A stretch of DNA of 64,000 nt. Source: Calothrix sp. HK-06 (GTDB taxonomy: Bacteria > Cyanobacteriota > Cyanobacteriia > Cyanobacteriales > Nostocaceae). Made by a program: the position numbers and the translations under genes. The notes beneath the pieces are model-generated. The model searched no databases. It was not told where the DNA came from and saw nothing but the letters and a program-made list of their open reading frames with translations. Every line of letters starts with the position of its first letter. The first letter of the stretch is position 1. Positions 43,356-52,457 of the stretch are shown piece after piece. Location of the stretch: positions 38,287 to 102,286 of the forward strand of contig NZ_MRCD01000021.1 of NCBI RefSeq assembly GCF_001904745.1. Direction: 5' to 3'.

Positions 43356-44732
43356 ATGCTCGAAGGCTCTATTTTACAAAAACTTGAAGCGAATCATCGT
43401 CATAGTAAACGACCGATACGATTCGGTGTGTATTTTAAAAACACCTTAGTTTCGCTATGTCATGCTCTAGAAGACCATATATTAAACGATAAGAGCAAAC
43501 CCCTGGTAATTACGGCTTTCCAACAGGGTAAGTGGTACCTGCAAGAAGCTGAACGATATGCAGATATTACCAAAAACGCTGGACATGTTGTAATTATGGC
43601 GGCGCCTTCGGGTGGATGGGCAGAACATTCCACCAGCCAACTACCTAATCTTGACTTAGTAGAACTCGACACCAAAGACCCAGTGTCAGAAGAATGGCAC
43701 TTAATTATTCTTTCTCCTAAATACACAGCAATGGTTCTTTGTCAAGAACTTTCTGAGTCAGATTATGGAGTAGCAGGAGTTCCTCAAAACGATTTAGAGC
43801 GGAAATTTTACGGGTTGTGGACATTAGAGCCAGAATTAGTCAAAGAAACTGTTGAGGTAGCAATTTCCCATATAAATAGCTATAACCCCGAACTCGGACA
43901 AAAGTTATTTGAATATCAAAACGCAATTCAGACACACCAAGCTACACCCGAAGATTTAAATGCAGTTGTCTCGCGCGTCGTTGACTATTTACAAACAGGG
44001 CAGAAAAATACCAAAGTACAACTTCTAGACAATAACTTGGTGTCCAACGAAATCCAAGCATTTCTACGGATGGCGCAAATAATGGATGCTGCGGATATTA
44101 CAAACCCAATGGCAGCATCCGAAGTTGTGGCACTCGCTGAAACAATGGGGCAATTACTCGATTTACCAGCATGGCAAATTAAGCGTTTGCGTCTTGCTGC
44201 TTTATTACATCGTATCGACCCATTACAACGTGCAGAAAGTCTTTTAACAACAAGCTTTCATCGCTACCAAGAAGACGCACCAAGTAGTCCCCTGACTTGC
44301 CCACTAGTACCCGGTGCCCAAGTATTACGAACAATGCCAAGGTTACGTGCCATAGCCCAAATTATTGCCCATCAAACCGAATGGTGGAATGGTACTGGTG
44401 AACCAGCGGGTTTGATAGGGGATGAAATTCCTTTAGAATCAAGAATTCTGGCTTTATTGTCAGACTTTCAGTTGAGAATAAATCATAAAAAATCTATTGA
44501 TGGTATAAATACGCAAGAGATATTTGCTCAAGCATTAGAAGAATGTAGGCAGCAACAATCAACACGGTTTGACCCAAAATTAATTGAAGCTCTAACTTTA
44601 CTAGTTATGGGTTTACAACAAGGACTCGAAATACCTTTATTGGCACCAAAAACTAGTGCTGGCATGTGGTTGCTCGATTCTCGTTTAGAAAGTGAAAATA
44701 AAGCAAGCCAAGAAATAATTTCTCGTATGTAA
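43356..44732 (+). CDS. DICT sensory domain protein with degenerate HD-type domain
   Basis: A 458-residue signalling protein. The N-terminal DICT domain (about 15-160) has FGVYFKNTLVSLCHALEDHI, PLVITAFQQGKWYLQEAERY and DYGVAGVPQNDLERKFYGLW. A middle helical region leads to an HD-GYP-like module at 235-440. The HD motif reads LLHRIDP, and the later His motif reads IIAHQTEWWNGTGEPAG, where active enzymes have HHExxDGxGYP. So several metal ligands are changed and the phosphodiesterase activity is doubtful. The gene is followed after seven bases by the pentapeptide gene, which suggests one transcript and a joint role. Confidence 0.82.
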   Translation: MLEGSILQKLEANHRHSKRPIRFGVYFKNTLVSLCHALEDHILNDKSKPLVITAFQQGKWYLQEAERYADITKNAGHVVIMAAPSGGWAEHSTSQLPNLDLVELDTKDPVSEEWHLIILSPKYTAMVLCQELSESDYGVAGVPQNDLERKFYGLWTLEPELVKETVEVAISHINSYNPELGQKLFEYQNAIQTHQATPEDLNAVVSRVVDYLQTGQKNTKVQLLDNNLVSNEIQAFLRMAQIMDAADITNPMAASEVVALAETMGQLLDLPAWQIKRLRLAALLHRIDPLQRAESLLTTSFHRYQEDAPSSPLTCPLVPGAQVLRTMPRLRAIAQIIAHQTEWWNGTGEPAGLIGDEIPLESRILALLSDFQLRINHKKSIDGINTQEIFAQALEECRQQQSTRFDPKLIEALTLLVMGLQQGLEIPLLAPKTSAGMWLLDSRLESENKASQEIISRM

Positions 44733-44739
44733 ATCGCAG

Positions 44740-45372
44740 ATGAATATAGAAGCAATTCGTAACGGCACACTCAAAAATGTTGCAGGTAGTGATTTAGAAG
44801 ACGAGGATTTATCTAATCTAGATTTAACGCGCATTTCTTTAATGGGTGCCACCTTAGTAGGAGTTAACTTTCAAAATTCTAAACTTGAAGGTGGGCACTT
44901 AGAGGGAGCAAATTTAATGGGTGCCAACCTCAAGCAAACCGACTTACGGGCAAACTTAATGGGTGCCAATTTAATGCAAGCCGATTTAACAGGTGCTGAC
45001 TTGCGTGGTAGCAATTTACGCGGTGCAAATTTAATGAGTGCTAAACTCACCGATGTATCACTTGCAGGTGCATTTCTAAGTGGTGCCAACCTCATGAACG
45101 TCAACCTACAAGGGGTAGACCTACGTGGTGCAGATTTGCGCGGTGTAAACCTTACAGGCGCCAACCTAAAAGGTGCAGACGTAAGCCGTGCAGATTTACA
45201 AGGCGCTAATTTAAACGAAGCCAACCTCGAAGAAGCAGACCTACGCGGAGCAAACCTAGCAGGAGCAAACCTAACCGGCGCCAACTTACTTTGTGCCGAA
45301 CTCGAAGGCACCAATCTAAACGGCGCCAACCTAGATAAAGCCTGCCTTACCGGAACATTAGCCCAAAAATAA
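44740..45372 (+). CDS. Pentapeptide repeat protein
   Basis: A 210-residue protein made almost entirely of A(D/N)LxG units from about 20 to 205, for example GANLMGANLKQTDLRANLMG. It should form a right-handed quadrilateral beta-helix about eight to nine coils long. One unit near LRANLMG is one residue group short, a small break in the pattern. Codons alternate GGTGCC and GGCGCC in the Gly-Ala steps. Seven bases after the DICT gene, so probably co-transcribed; partner binding is inferred. Confidence 0.92.
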   Translation: MNIEAIRNGTLKNVAGSDLEDEDLSNLDLTRISLMGATLVGVNFQNSKLEGGHLEGANLMGANLKQTDLRANLMGANLMQADLTGADLRGSNLRGANLMSAKLTDVSLAGAFLSGANLMNVNLQGVDLRGADLRGVNLTGANLKGADVSRADLQGANLNEANLEEADLRGANLAGANLTGANLLCAELEGTNLNGANLDKACLTGTLAQK

Positions 45373-45377
45373 ATTTG

Positions 45378-45466
45378 GCAACGGATATAACGGATGTAAC
45401 GGATGAGTTGTTGACTGCGAACAAATTCTTGCTCTATAAAATTAGCTATCCGTTACATCCGTTCAT
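45378..45466. repeat. Long inverted-repeat element (GTAACGGAT family)
   Basis: Left arm GGCAACGGATATAACGGATG then TAACGGAT (45377-45404); right arm ATCCGTTACATCCGTTCAT (45448-45466). It is the second copy of the element at 33604. It is followed at 45479-45507 by a CTCTGTGCCTCTGTGGTAA repeat. Confidence 0.75.
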
Positions 45467-45632
45467 CATTAATCTTCCCTCTATGTACTCTGTGCCTCTG
45501 TGGTAAATATCGGCAAGAGAACATTTCAATTTGCTAAAAGTCAAAAATATTACATAGTTATATACGAATAATCACTCAAATATTTTGTGTAACCTTGTGC
45601 CAAGCTAGGTGTATATTTAATATCTGTATATC

Positions 45633-46715
45633 ATGGCACCTGTTTACAAGCAATTACTACTTAAAATATTTCAGCTAGGGATAACAGGATTTATAGCTGC
45701 TACTGTTCCCCTGACGACTTTATCATCTATACTTGCCAATACCCCTATCTCATTTGAAACTAAAGCCCAAGACCTAGGTCGAAAAATTCCCCGTTACCGC
45801 ATACCAGCAAGATTTTATAACGGTTCGCAGTTCTCTGAAGGTTTGGCGCCTGTTCGTATTGGTAAGAAGTACGGTTTTATCAACAAAAGCGGTAGACTCG
45901 TTATTCAAGCTAATTTTGAAGAGGTGTTAGATTTTTCTGAAGGTTTGGCAGCAGTCAAGCTGGACTCTAAATGGGGTTATATAAATAGAGAAGGTAGATT
46001 TAGGATTTTACCGCAACTTGAGGAGCCTGATTTTTTTAGTGATGGACTTGTGTCTGTTAAAATTGGCGATAAGTACGGATTTATTAATCGGCAGGGTAAA
46101 GTTGTTATTCAACCGCAGTTCGCTGAAGTTACCTCTGGGTTTGAGGGTGGTTTAGCTGCTGTTAAGTTAGATGAAAAATACGGTTATATAAATAAACAGG
46201 GTCAATTTGCAATTCCCGCGCAGTTTGAAGGCGCCTTTTTATTCAAAAATGGTTTAGCTGCGGTAAAATCTGGTGGGAAGTGGGGATTTATTAATAAGAG
46301 CGGTAAGTTTGTCATTCAACCACAGTTTGATGAGGCAAATTTCTTTCGAGATGAACTAACACCTGTAAAGATGGGTGAAAAATATGGTTTTATTAATAAA
46401 CAGGGTAAGTTTGTAATTGCTGCAAAGTTTGATGGCGCCTCTGAGTTTAGAGATGATTTAGCAAAAATTAAATTTGGCGATAAATATGGTTATATAAACC
46501 GTGAAGGTAAAATTATTATAGAACCGACGTTTGAAGATGCTACTGCTTTTAGTGAAGGGTTAGCTCAAGTTAAAGTCGGCGCCAAATGGGGTTATATCAA
46601 TAAAGGTGGTCAATTAGTTATTGAACCACAGTTTGATGAGGTTCGCCGCTTTTCTGAAGGAGTGGCGAATGTTTGTGTCAGTGGGAAATGTGGTTTTATT
46701 CGTAATCCTTTGTGA
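45633..46715 (+). CDS. WG-repeat protein, exported
   Basis: A 360-residue protein with a hydrophobic N-terminal segment (LGITGFIAATVPLTTLSSIL, 18-37), a likely signal peptide or anchor. About eight WG repeats follow, each with the pattern F-EGLAxVKxGxKxGFINxxGxxVIxPxF (period about 35 residues). WG repeats are beta-rich and probably mediate binding; no enzyme motif. C-terminal VCVSGKCGFIRNPL closes the last unit with two Cys. The ATG at 45633 is a reasonable start. Confidence 0.9.
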   Translation: MAPVYKQLLLKIFQLGITGFIAATVPLTTLSSILANTPISFETKAQDLGRKIPRYRIPARFYNGSQFSEGLAPVRIGKKYGFINKSGRLVIQANFEEVLDFSEGLAAVKLDSKWGYINREGRFRILPQLEEPDFFSDGLVSVKIGDKYGFINRQGKVVIQPQFAEVTSGFEGGLAAVKLDEKYGYINKQGQFAIPAQFEGAFLFKNGLAAVKSGGKWGFINKSGKFVIQPQFDEANFFRDELTPVKMGEKYGFINKQGKFVIAAKFDGASEFRDDLAKIKFGDKYGYINREGKIIIEPTFEDATAFSEGLAQVKVGAKWGYINKGGQLVIEPQFDEVRRFSEGVANVCVSGKCGFIRNPL

Positions 46716-46795
46716 TTATTATTCCTGATGCAATTTAATCTGTGCTGCGGCGGGTTTAGGTGCGGGTTTAGTTGTATTGTAATGAATTTGAGGAT

Positions 46796-47620
46796 TTAGG
46801 TTAACCCGCCCCTACGATACATTCGTAACGCTAATACAAATAAAAAACTTAATCCGATTATTCCTGCTAGGGGATTATCGTTTACTCCTGTTACCCATAC
46901 TGGCACGGCGCCTGTATATGTAATTAATTTTCCGACATTAATAACGTACCATCCCCAAATTAACCCAGCATGAATACCTATTGCTAATCCTAAACGTCCG
47001 TTACAACTGCGTTTTGCCCATATACATATTAATGCTAGGAGTAATAAACCTAAAAATTGTGGTGATGTACGAATTATTTCTGGTATCGGTTTTATAAAGT
47101 GTGATACGGGAAATATTATTGCAACTGCCCAAAGTACCACGTTTTGTTTATAGTCGCGTTCTAATTCGTTGTATAAAAAACCACGAAAGAATAATTCCTC
47201 TGCTATTCCTGTTCCAAATGCTGTAGGTATGGCTTCAATAATAAATCTCAATACTCCAGAATTTGCTTGGCGCCATTCTAACCAACCTAATATTCCTTGC
47301 ACAAGGAATAATAACTCAATACTTATTAACCCTATCGCCAAACCCCGCAATAGCTCAAATCCGTTTTTTTTGGAAAACTCTAAACCTACATGTTTATATA
47401 TTCTTGGCTGTTGATGTACTTTTTTACCCCAATACGGCAAAAATATAAAAAATTCCATTGCTAATAGCCCCATTGTTAAAATAGTAACTAAATTAGCATC
47501 GCCTACTAGTAAGTATATTGGCGCCGCAACAGGTAGCCAAACTATTGCCAAACATACCAAAAACCCAGTAATTCGCACTGGGGCTGAATATTTAGCTAAC
47601 CAACTTATATTAATTTTCAT
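46796..47620 (-). CDS. CPBP (CAAX protease/bacteriocin-processing) family membrane protease
   Basis: A 274-residue protein with about seven membrane helices. The family motifs are present: EELFFRGFLYNEL (EExxxR, near 141-153) and FPVSHFI (FxxxH, near 170). The third motif, HxxxN-like, may be HAGLIWGWYVIN near 218-229. The protein therefore has the glutamate and histidine residues of an active CPBP protease. Substrate unknown. The ATG at 47620 is the only good start. The repeat at 47625 lies right upstream and separates it from clpS on the same strand. Confidence 0.87.
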   Translation of the reverse strand: MKINISWLAKYSAPVRITGFLVCLAIVWLPVAAPIYLLVGDANLVTILTMGLLAMEFFIFLPYWGKKVHQQPRIYKHVGLEFSKKNGFELLRGLAIGLISIELLFLVQGILGWLEWRQANSGVLRFIIEAIPTAFGTGIAEELFFRGFLYNELERDYKQNVVLWAVAIIFPVSHFIKPIPEIIRTSPQFLGLLLLALICIWAKRSCNGRLGLAIGIHAGLIWGWYVINVGKLITYTGAVPVWVTGVNDNPLAGIIGLSFLFVLALRMYRRGGLT

Positions 47621-47624
47621 GCCT

Positions 47625-47655
47625 CTCTTGTGGAACAGGCATCGCTGCCTGTCCC
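47625..47655. repeat. Small palindromic repeat (GGAACAGGC family)
   Basis: TCTTGTGGAACAGGCATCGC followed by TGCCTGTCCC. It sits in the 39 bases between clpS and the CPBP protease gene. Same family as 1731 and 8819. Confidence 0.75.
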
Positions 47656-47659
47656 TTGA

Positions 47660-47941
47660 CTACTCATCTGGCTCTATAGTACTAGTCAACCCATGACCTT
47701 TTAAAGTTTCACAATAAAACTCGGCGTGTTCTAACGCGCAGGTGATGACCAAAGCAAGACCGTTGGTGTGTGCTTCCATCATTATGCTAACAGCTTGCGG
47801 TTGTGTGAGACCCGGTACTGTAGTTATGAGCGATTGCACTACGTGTTCCATTGAGTTGAAATCGTCGTTGTGAAGCAAGACGCGGTATCGAGGCGCCAGC
47901 TTCCGGGTAGTTGAAGGTTTTTCAATGGTTTCTACTGACAC
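47660..47941 (-). CDS. clpS: ATP-dependent Clp protease adaptor ClpS
   Basis: A 93-residue adaptor that delivers N-degron substrates to ClpC/ClpP. Conserved pieces: YRVLLHNDDFNSMEHVVQSL (with the Asn-Asp-Asp that binds the N-terminal residue), QAVSIMMEAHTNG and ALEHAEFYCETLKGHGLT. The start is GTG at 47941 (MSVETIEKPS); there is no nearer ATG. Cyanobacteria often have two clpS genes; which one this is cannot be told. Confidence 0.95.
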   Translation of the reverse strand: MSVETIEKPSTTRKLAPRYRVLLHNDDFNSMEHVVQSLITTVPGLTQPQAVSIMMEAHTNGLALVITCALEHAEFYCETLKGHGLTSTIEPDE

Positions 47942-48150
47942 AGTTCTAAGAATCGTTTATTCAAATACTACAAATGAGACTCTATATGGAGAAAGCTTAA
48001 CACTTGTTTACCTATTTTAGCGTAACGAGATAGCGAATGCTCTCAAAGCTTGAAATTATTACGCCTATGGAGTGATATGCACGATATAATGGTAATCGTC
48101 AATACGAAAGTGCTTTTGACTGATATTTTGGCATACGTAACTAGGTAGGT

Positions 48151-48501
48151 ATGAATAAGAACCTAGATTTTCAAACAGGACAAATTTTATTTTTGCAATC
48201 CGGTCAAGAGCGCTTATATACTGAACTCATTCAAATTGTGAAAGAGCGTCAGCTATGCTGGGTACGTCCTTTGTTGCTCGCTGACTTTGATATAGAACCT
48301 CCATTAGTTACCGATTTACGTTCGAGTTCCGATTTACTTTGGTCAATAAATTTATTTCAACCCGCTTTGGATGTTGAGGTGATTTCCTTTTTCAGTGAAA
48401 TTTTTGCTAAAGAATCCCAGCTAAACCTCGAAATAACTGCAAAACAACGACTTCATAGTTTTATTCAACGCCTCTGGAATCAACATGATTCTCCAAGCTG
48501 A
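48151..48501 (+). CDS. Small conserved protein, unknown function
   Basis: A 116-residue soluble protein. Recognisable features are QERLYTELIQIVKERQLCWV near 18-37 and RPLLLADFDIEPP; a helical C-terminus ends in QRLWNQHDSPS. No known domain; similar short proteins seem to exist in filamentous cyanobacteria. The ATG is preceded by AGGTAGGT. Confidence 0.65.
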   Translation: MNKNLDFQTGQILFLQSGQERLYTELIQIVKERQLCWVRPLLLADFDIEPPLVTDLRSSSDLLWSINLFQPALDVEVISFFSEIFAKESQLNLEITAKQRLHSFIQRLWNQHDSPS

Positions 48502-48578
48502 TATTACATTATTAAATTTATAAATCAAAATTAAAAATCAAAAATATAAATTAATTTAATATTAAAACAAATAATTTA

Positions 48579-48608
48579 AAAACCCTTCACAAATAGCGTG
48601 AAGGGTTT
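48579..48608. terminator. Bidirectional intrinsic terminator
   Basis: AAACCCTTCAC and GTGAAGGGTTT form a perfect 11-bp stem with a 7-base loop, with A- and T-rich flanks on both sides. It lies between the convergent genes ending at 48501 and 48653. Confidence 0.85.
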
Positions 48609-48652
48609 CGTTTTTGGTTATCCATGACACTCATATTGACTTACACAACTAT

Positions 48653-48847
48653 TTAGTAGCTAGCTACCAACTTAATTCGACCCGCATCCATCTCAGCCAT
48701 AAGCAATTCTAATGCTTCATAATCTACATCCGAAATATAACCCATCTCTGTTAATTCATAATTAATCTCGTTTTCTATCTCCGGGGTGAGTTTTTTTATA
48801 TTCAAAGCTTGTTCTACCAATTGACGAATCGCGTACTTCGTTCTCAT
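48653..48847 (-). CDS. Small conserved acidic protein
   Basis: A 64-residue protein, mostly helical: YAIRQLVEQALNIKKLTPEI, then YELTEMGYISDVDYEALELL and MAEMDAGRIKLV. Good start and ending, with a terminator downstream. It looks like a known small cyanobacterial family but I cannot name it. Confidence 0.65.
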   Translation of the reverse strand: MRTKYAIRQLVEQALNIKKLTPEIENEINYELTEMGYISDVDYEALELLMAEMDAGRIKLVASY

Positions 48848-49376
48848 TTTCGCACATTCCTAATTATTATGTTAGTTATTATCCCAGGTACGGGTTTGTA
48901 TAAAAAGTGATATAGGTGTATGCCCATCTGTGATTAAAATCACAACAGGCGCCAAGAGTCATTTTCAGGTTCATATGTAATTATCAAGTGTGGTATTTTA
49001 TTAAAGGCTCATCTGTCTTAAGAGTGAAATATTTGTTTTTTACGCTTGACGCTTTGCTTGAAGCTTAGTTCATAAAGCTTAATGAATGAATTTCATTATC
49101 ATAACTAATGACTTGCTCTATACAGCATTAAATAAAGGTTAAAGTCAAGTAAATAAACTCCGCTGTGTAAAATTTAATCAATAATTTTCTGATAAAAGTA
49201 TAATTAAATACAGAATTCTTTCAGGTTTTGGTAATCTTTAAGCGTTGGGGGTTACTAAATAAAGATTCAGCAAAGAGATGTAATACGAATGGTCGATGCG
49301 GTGAGAAAAGGTTTATGGTCAAATACATCTATCTTTAAAGTTTGAGTGCTTTAAATTAGGTAATAAGGATTTAAAT
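48848..49376. other. Intergenic region before the STAS gene
   Basis: About 530 AT-rich bases between divergent genes. One GGCGCC at 48949. No gene or clear repeat. Confidence 0.5.
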
Positions 49377-49706
49377 ATGCAAGCAGTACTTAGTAATCGT
49401 AAATTGTCTGTAATTCGTCCCCAAGGTAGCTTGAACGCAGCTAATGCTCTAGAGTTTGAACGCGATTTAACAGCAGCTTTGAGACAAGACGAATATGGTG
49501 CCATGCTGGTTAACCTAGCATCAGTTGAGTCGATGGATAGCGCAGGGTTGATGGCTTTAGTTTCTGCCCTCAAGGTTGCTCAAGCTACCAATAAACGATT
49601 CAGCATTTGTTGTGTATCTCCCGCATTACGTATTATTTTTGAATTAACTCAGCTTGATGGTGTATTTGAAATATTGGCAGACGAAACTGCATTGACAAGC
49701 GTGTAA
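49377..49706 (+). CDS. STAS domain anti-anti-sigma-factor-like protein
   Basis: A 109-residue single STAS domain. The phosphorylation site region reads ESMDSAGLMALVSALKVA with Ser55 after Asp, as in SpoIIAA-type antagonists; GSLNAANALEFERDL and LTQLDGVFEIL complete the fold. In other bacteria such proteins are switched by an anti-sigma kinase and PP2C phosphatase; none is nearby. The ATG at 49377 follows TTTAAAT without a strong ribosome site. Confidence 0.88.
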   Translation: MQAVLSNRKLSVIRPQGSLNAANALEFERDLTAALRQDEYGAMLVNLASVESMDSAGLMALVSALKVAQATNKRFSICCVSPALRIIFELTQLDGVFEILADETALTSV

Positions 49707-49874
49707 TTCCTTGTAGGATTAAGTAAATGCTTTTGTCCAATCGCAGCTTGCCCTGCACCAAATACACCAACGCCCAGTTACTAGGATTATATTTGAGATA
49801 TCTCGAAAACCCTAATAAATGCTATGTTGGAGGTGGTATAGCTGTAAATTAAAGTACGAGTAAGATAGCATAAC

Positions 49875-52457
49875 GTGGCTTTCGCAGTACAAGAATTAAT
49901 AACTTCGGATATTCTTAAACCAGCCCGATACCTAGGTAACGAGTTGGGAGCAATACACAAACCCTGGCATTCAGCCAATGTTCGCTTTTGTCTCACCTAT
50001 CCAGAAATCTATGAAGTTGGCGCCTCAAATTTAGGACATATTATCCTATACAACATTCTGAACGCCCAACCTCGCATCCTTTGCGACCGCGCTTATTTAC
50101 CAGCACCAGACTTAGCAGCAAAACTGCGTCAAACCCAAACGCCGTTGTTTGCTGTCGAGTCTAAACGGTCGCTCGTTGATTTTGATATTCTTGGTTTTAG
50201 TCTTAGTTACGAACTAGGCGCCACGAATATTCTCGAAATGCTTGACTTGGCAGGTATACCTCTGACTTCAAGCGAACGAGATAATACCCATTACCCAATA
50301 ATTTTTGCTGGTGGACAAACCGCAACGTCGAATCCGGAACCATATACGGATTTCTTTGATTTTATTGCCCTTGGCGATGGCGAAGAACTGTTACCCGAAA
50401 TTGGCATGGTTTTGGAAGAAGGCAAAGCGCAAAGTCTCAATCGTGAAGAATTATTACTAGACCTTGCTCAAATACCTGGTGTATACGTACCCAGATTTTA
50501 TGAGCAAGCAGAGTCAGGTTCGGTACGTGCTTTAAGTCCAGATGTGCCGACACGAATTTTACGCCGAGTTGCTACCCCAATTCCTGCGTATTCAATTGGA
50601 CTTGTACCCTACGTTGAAACTGTTCACGACCGTTTAACTATCGAAATTCGTCGTGGCTGTACAAGGGGATGTCGATTTTGTCAACCAGGAATGCTTACCC
50701 GTCCTGCGCGCGATGTTGAACCATCGAAGGTAGTAGAAGCGATTGAAAAGGGGATGCGCTTCACAGGTTATAATGAATTTTCTTTACTATCACTAAGCTG
50801 TTCTGATTATCTTTCTTTGCCCGCAGTTGGGATGGAAATAAAAAACCGCTTAAAGGATGAAAATATCTCGCTTTCTTTACCAAGCCAACGGGTAGACAGG
50901 TTTGATGAAAATATCGCTAATATACTGGGTGGAACTCGGCAAAGTGGTTTAACTTTTGCCCCAGAAGCTGGCACTCAGCGAATGCGTGATATCGTTAATA
51001 AAGGTCTCACCAACGAAGAACTTTTACGTGGCATCAAAACAGCTTGGGAAAAAGGCTGGGATAAAATTAAGCTTTATTTTATGATTGGCTTACCAGGCGA
51101 AACTGATGCCGATGTAGTTGGTATCGTTGAAACTGTCGCTTGGCTACAACGCGAGTGTCGAGGTAAAGGTAGAAAGCCTATACAGTTCAACTTAACTATT
51201 TCTAACTTCACTCCTAAACCTCATACCCCATTTCAATGGCATTCAGTTGCAACCGCTGAATTTGAGCGTAAGCAAAAACTTTTACGTCAAGAATTTCGTC
51301 GTTTGCGCGGTATAAAAGTAAATTATACTGATGTTCGCCTCTCTGCTATGGAAGATTTTATTGGTAGAGGAGACCGTAGCTTAGCTAAAGTTTTATTACG
51401 AGCATGGCAATTAGGCGCCGGTATGGACTCATGGTACGACAGTGTAGAACGTGCATTTGGTGCCTGGAGTCAAGCAATTACTGAAGCCAATTTGTCTTGG
51501 AAGTATCGCCAAGTCGAAAATGGTGAATGGAATGTAATGGAATGTCAAAATTCTGATACACTTCTGAATGTTCCTTTCCCTTGGGACCATATCGATACTG
51601 GTATCGATAAAAAATGGTTGGTTGAGGATTTACAGCGTGCAATGGAAGCTGCTACAGTTCCAGACTGTTCTTTTGCAGAATGTTCTCATTGTGGCGTTTG
51701 CAGTACCGACTTTGGTCATAATATAGTAATCAAACCTGTAGAATGCCCAACTTTTGATGGACAATTTGTTCCCAATACAAACAAAGTGCAACGTTTGCGG
51801 CTTTGGTTTGGTAAAGTTGGGAATATGGCATTGGTTAGTCATTTAGATTTAATGCGTCTTTTTGACCGTGTGGTTCGTCGAGCTTGTTTACCAGTTGCAT
51901 TTACTGGTGGTTTTCATCCTTTACCTCGAATTTCTCTCGCTAGTGCTTTACCATTAGGCGCCACTAGCAATGGTGAAATCGTTGATTTTGAATTAACGCA
52001 ACCTGTAGATGTAGAGGATTTTAAAACTAAACTCTCTTCCGTACTGCCCAGTGATATACCTATATATAAAGTCGTTGAAATCGAATTAAAGACGCCTGCT
52101 GCTGCTGCTCTATTACAAACTGCTGAGTATTTAATTACTGTGGCAACCGAAAAGGATATATCCTTTTCAACTTTGAGTGAAGCACTTAACGCAATTAAGT
52201 CAAGAGCAGAAATTTGGTACGAACAAACAACCAAGTCAGGCAAACAGCAACAAATTAATTTACGCGAACGCTTGTTAGATTTGGAACTAATTGATACAAG
52301 CCTCGGTGATAATGTCGCCACTTTGCGATATGTTGGTAGTTGTCGTAACGATGGTATGCTGTTGCGTCCTGAACATGTTCTGTTTATGCTAGAGCAAGTT
52401 ACTAGTGACGAATATCAATTACAGCACATTCATCGTCTTGGTCTTGGCTTGCAATAG
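49875..52457 (+). CDS. B12-binding radical SAM protein fused to DUF2344 (TIGR03960/TIGR03936 type)
   Basis: An 860-residue protein. N-terminal region: ARYLGNELGAIHKPW, then a cobalamin-binding-like domain (LGFSLSYELGATNILEMLDL; GDGEELLPEI). The radical SAM motif GCTRGCRFCQPG has Cys262, Cys266 and Cys269. The core continues to about 560. A Cys-rich segment near 600-615 (CSFAECSHCGVC) may hold a second cluster. The C-terminal DUF2344 part begins at about 635 (QRLRLWFGKVGNMALVSHLD). This fused form is found in many bacteria, often next to rne/rng, as here, where rne follows after a 780-base gap. The start is GTG at 49875. The reaction is not established. Confidence 0.92.
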   Translation: MAFAVQELITSDILKPARYLGNELGAIHKPWHSANVRFCLTYPEIYEVGASNLGHIILYNILNAQPRILCDRAYLPAPDLAAKLRQTQTPLFAVESKRSLVDFDILGFSLSYELGATNILEMLDLAGIPLTSSERDNTHYPIIFAGGQTATSNPEPYTDFFDFIALGDGEELLPEIGMVLEEGKAQSLNREELLLDLAQIPGVYVPRFYEQAESGSVRALSPDVPTRILRRVATPIPAYSIGLVPYVETVHDRLTIEIRRGCTRGCRFCQPGMLTRPARDVEPSKVVEAIEKGMRFTGYNEFSLLSLSCSDYLSLPAVGMEIKNRLKDENISLSLPSQRVDRFDENIANILGGTRQSGLTFAPEAGTQRMRDIVNKGLTNEELLRGIKTAWEKGWDKIKLYFMIGLPGETDADVVGIVETVAWLQRECRGKGRKPIQFNLTISNFTPKPHTPFQWHSVATAEFERKQKLLRQEFRRLRGIKVNYTDVRLSAMEDFIGRGDRSLAKVLLRAWQLGAGMDSWYDSVERAFGAWSQAITEANLSWKYRQVENGEWNVMECQNSDTLLNVPFPWDHIDTGIDKKWLVEDLQRAMEAATVPDCSFAECSHCGVCSTDFGHNIVIKPVECPTFDGQFVPNTNKVQRLRLWFGKVGNMALVSHLDLMRLFDRVVRRACLPVAFTGGFHPLPRISLASALPLGATSNGEIVDFELTQPVDVEDFKTKLSSVLPSDIPIYKVVEIELKTPAAAALLQTAEYLITVATEKDISFSTLSEALNAIKSRAEIWYEQTTKSGKQQQINLRERLLDLELIDTSLGDNVATLRYVGSCRNDGMLLRPEHVLFMLEQVTSDEYQLQHIHRLGLGLQ

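Noticed and set aside
44871..45329. Long open frame on the minus strand opposite the pentapeptide gene
   Set aside because: It mirrors the codon periodicity of the A(D/N)LxG repeats on the plus strand; the predicted protein is a low-complexity Ser/Ala/Pro/Arg repeat with no support.
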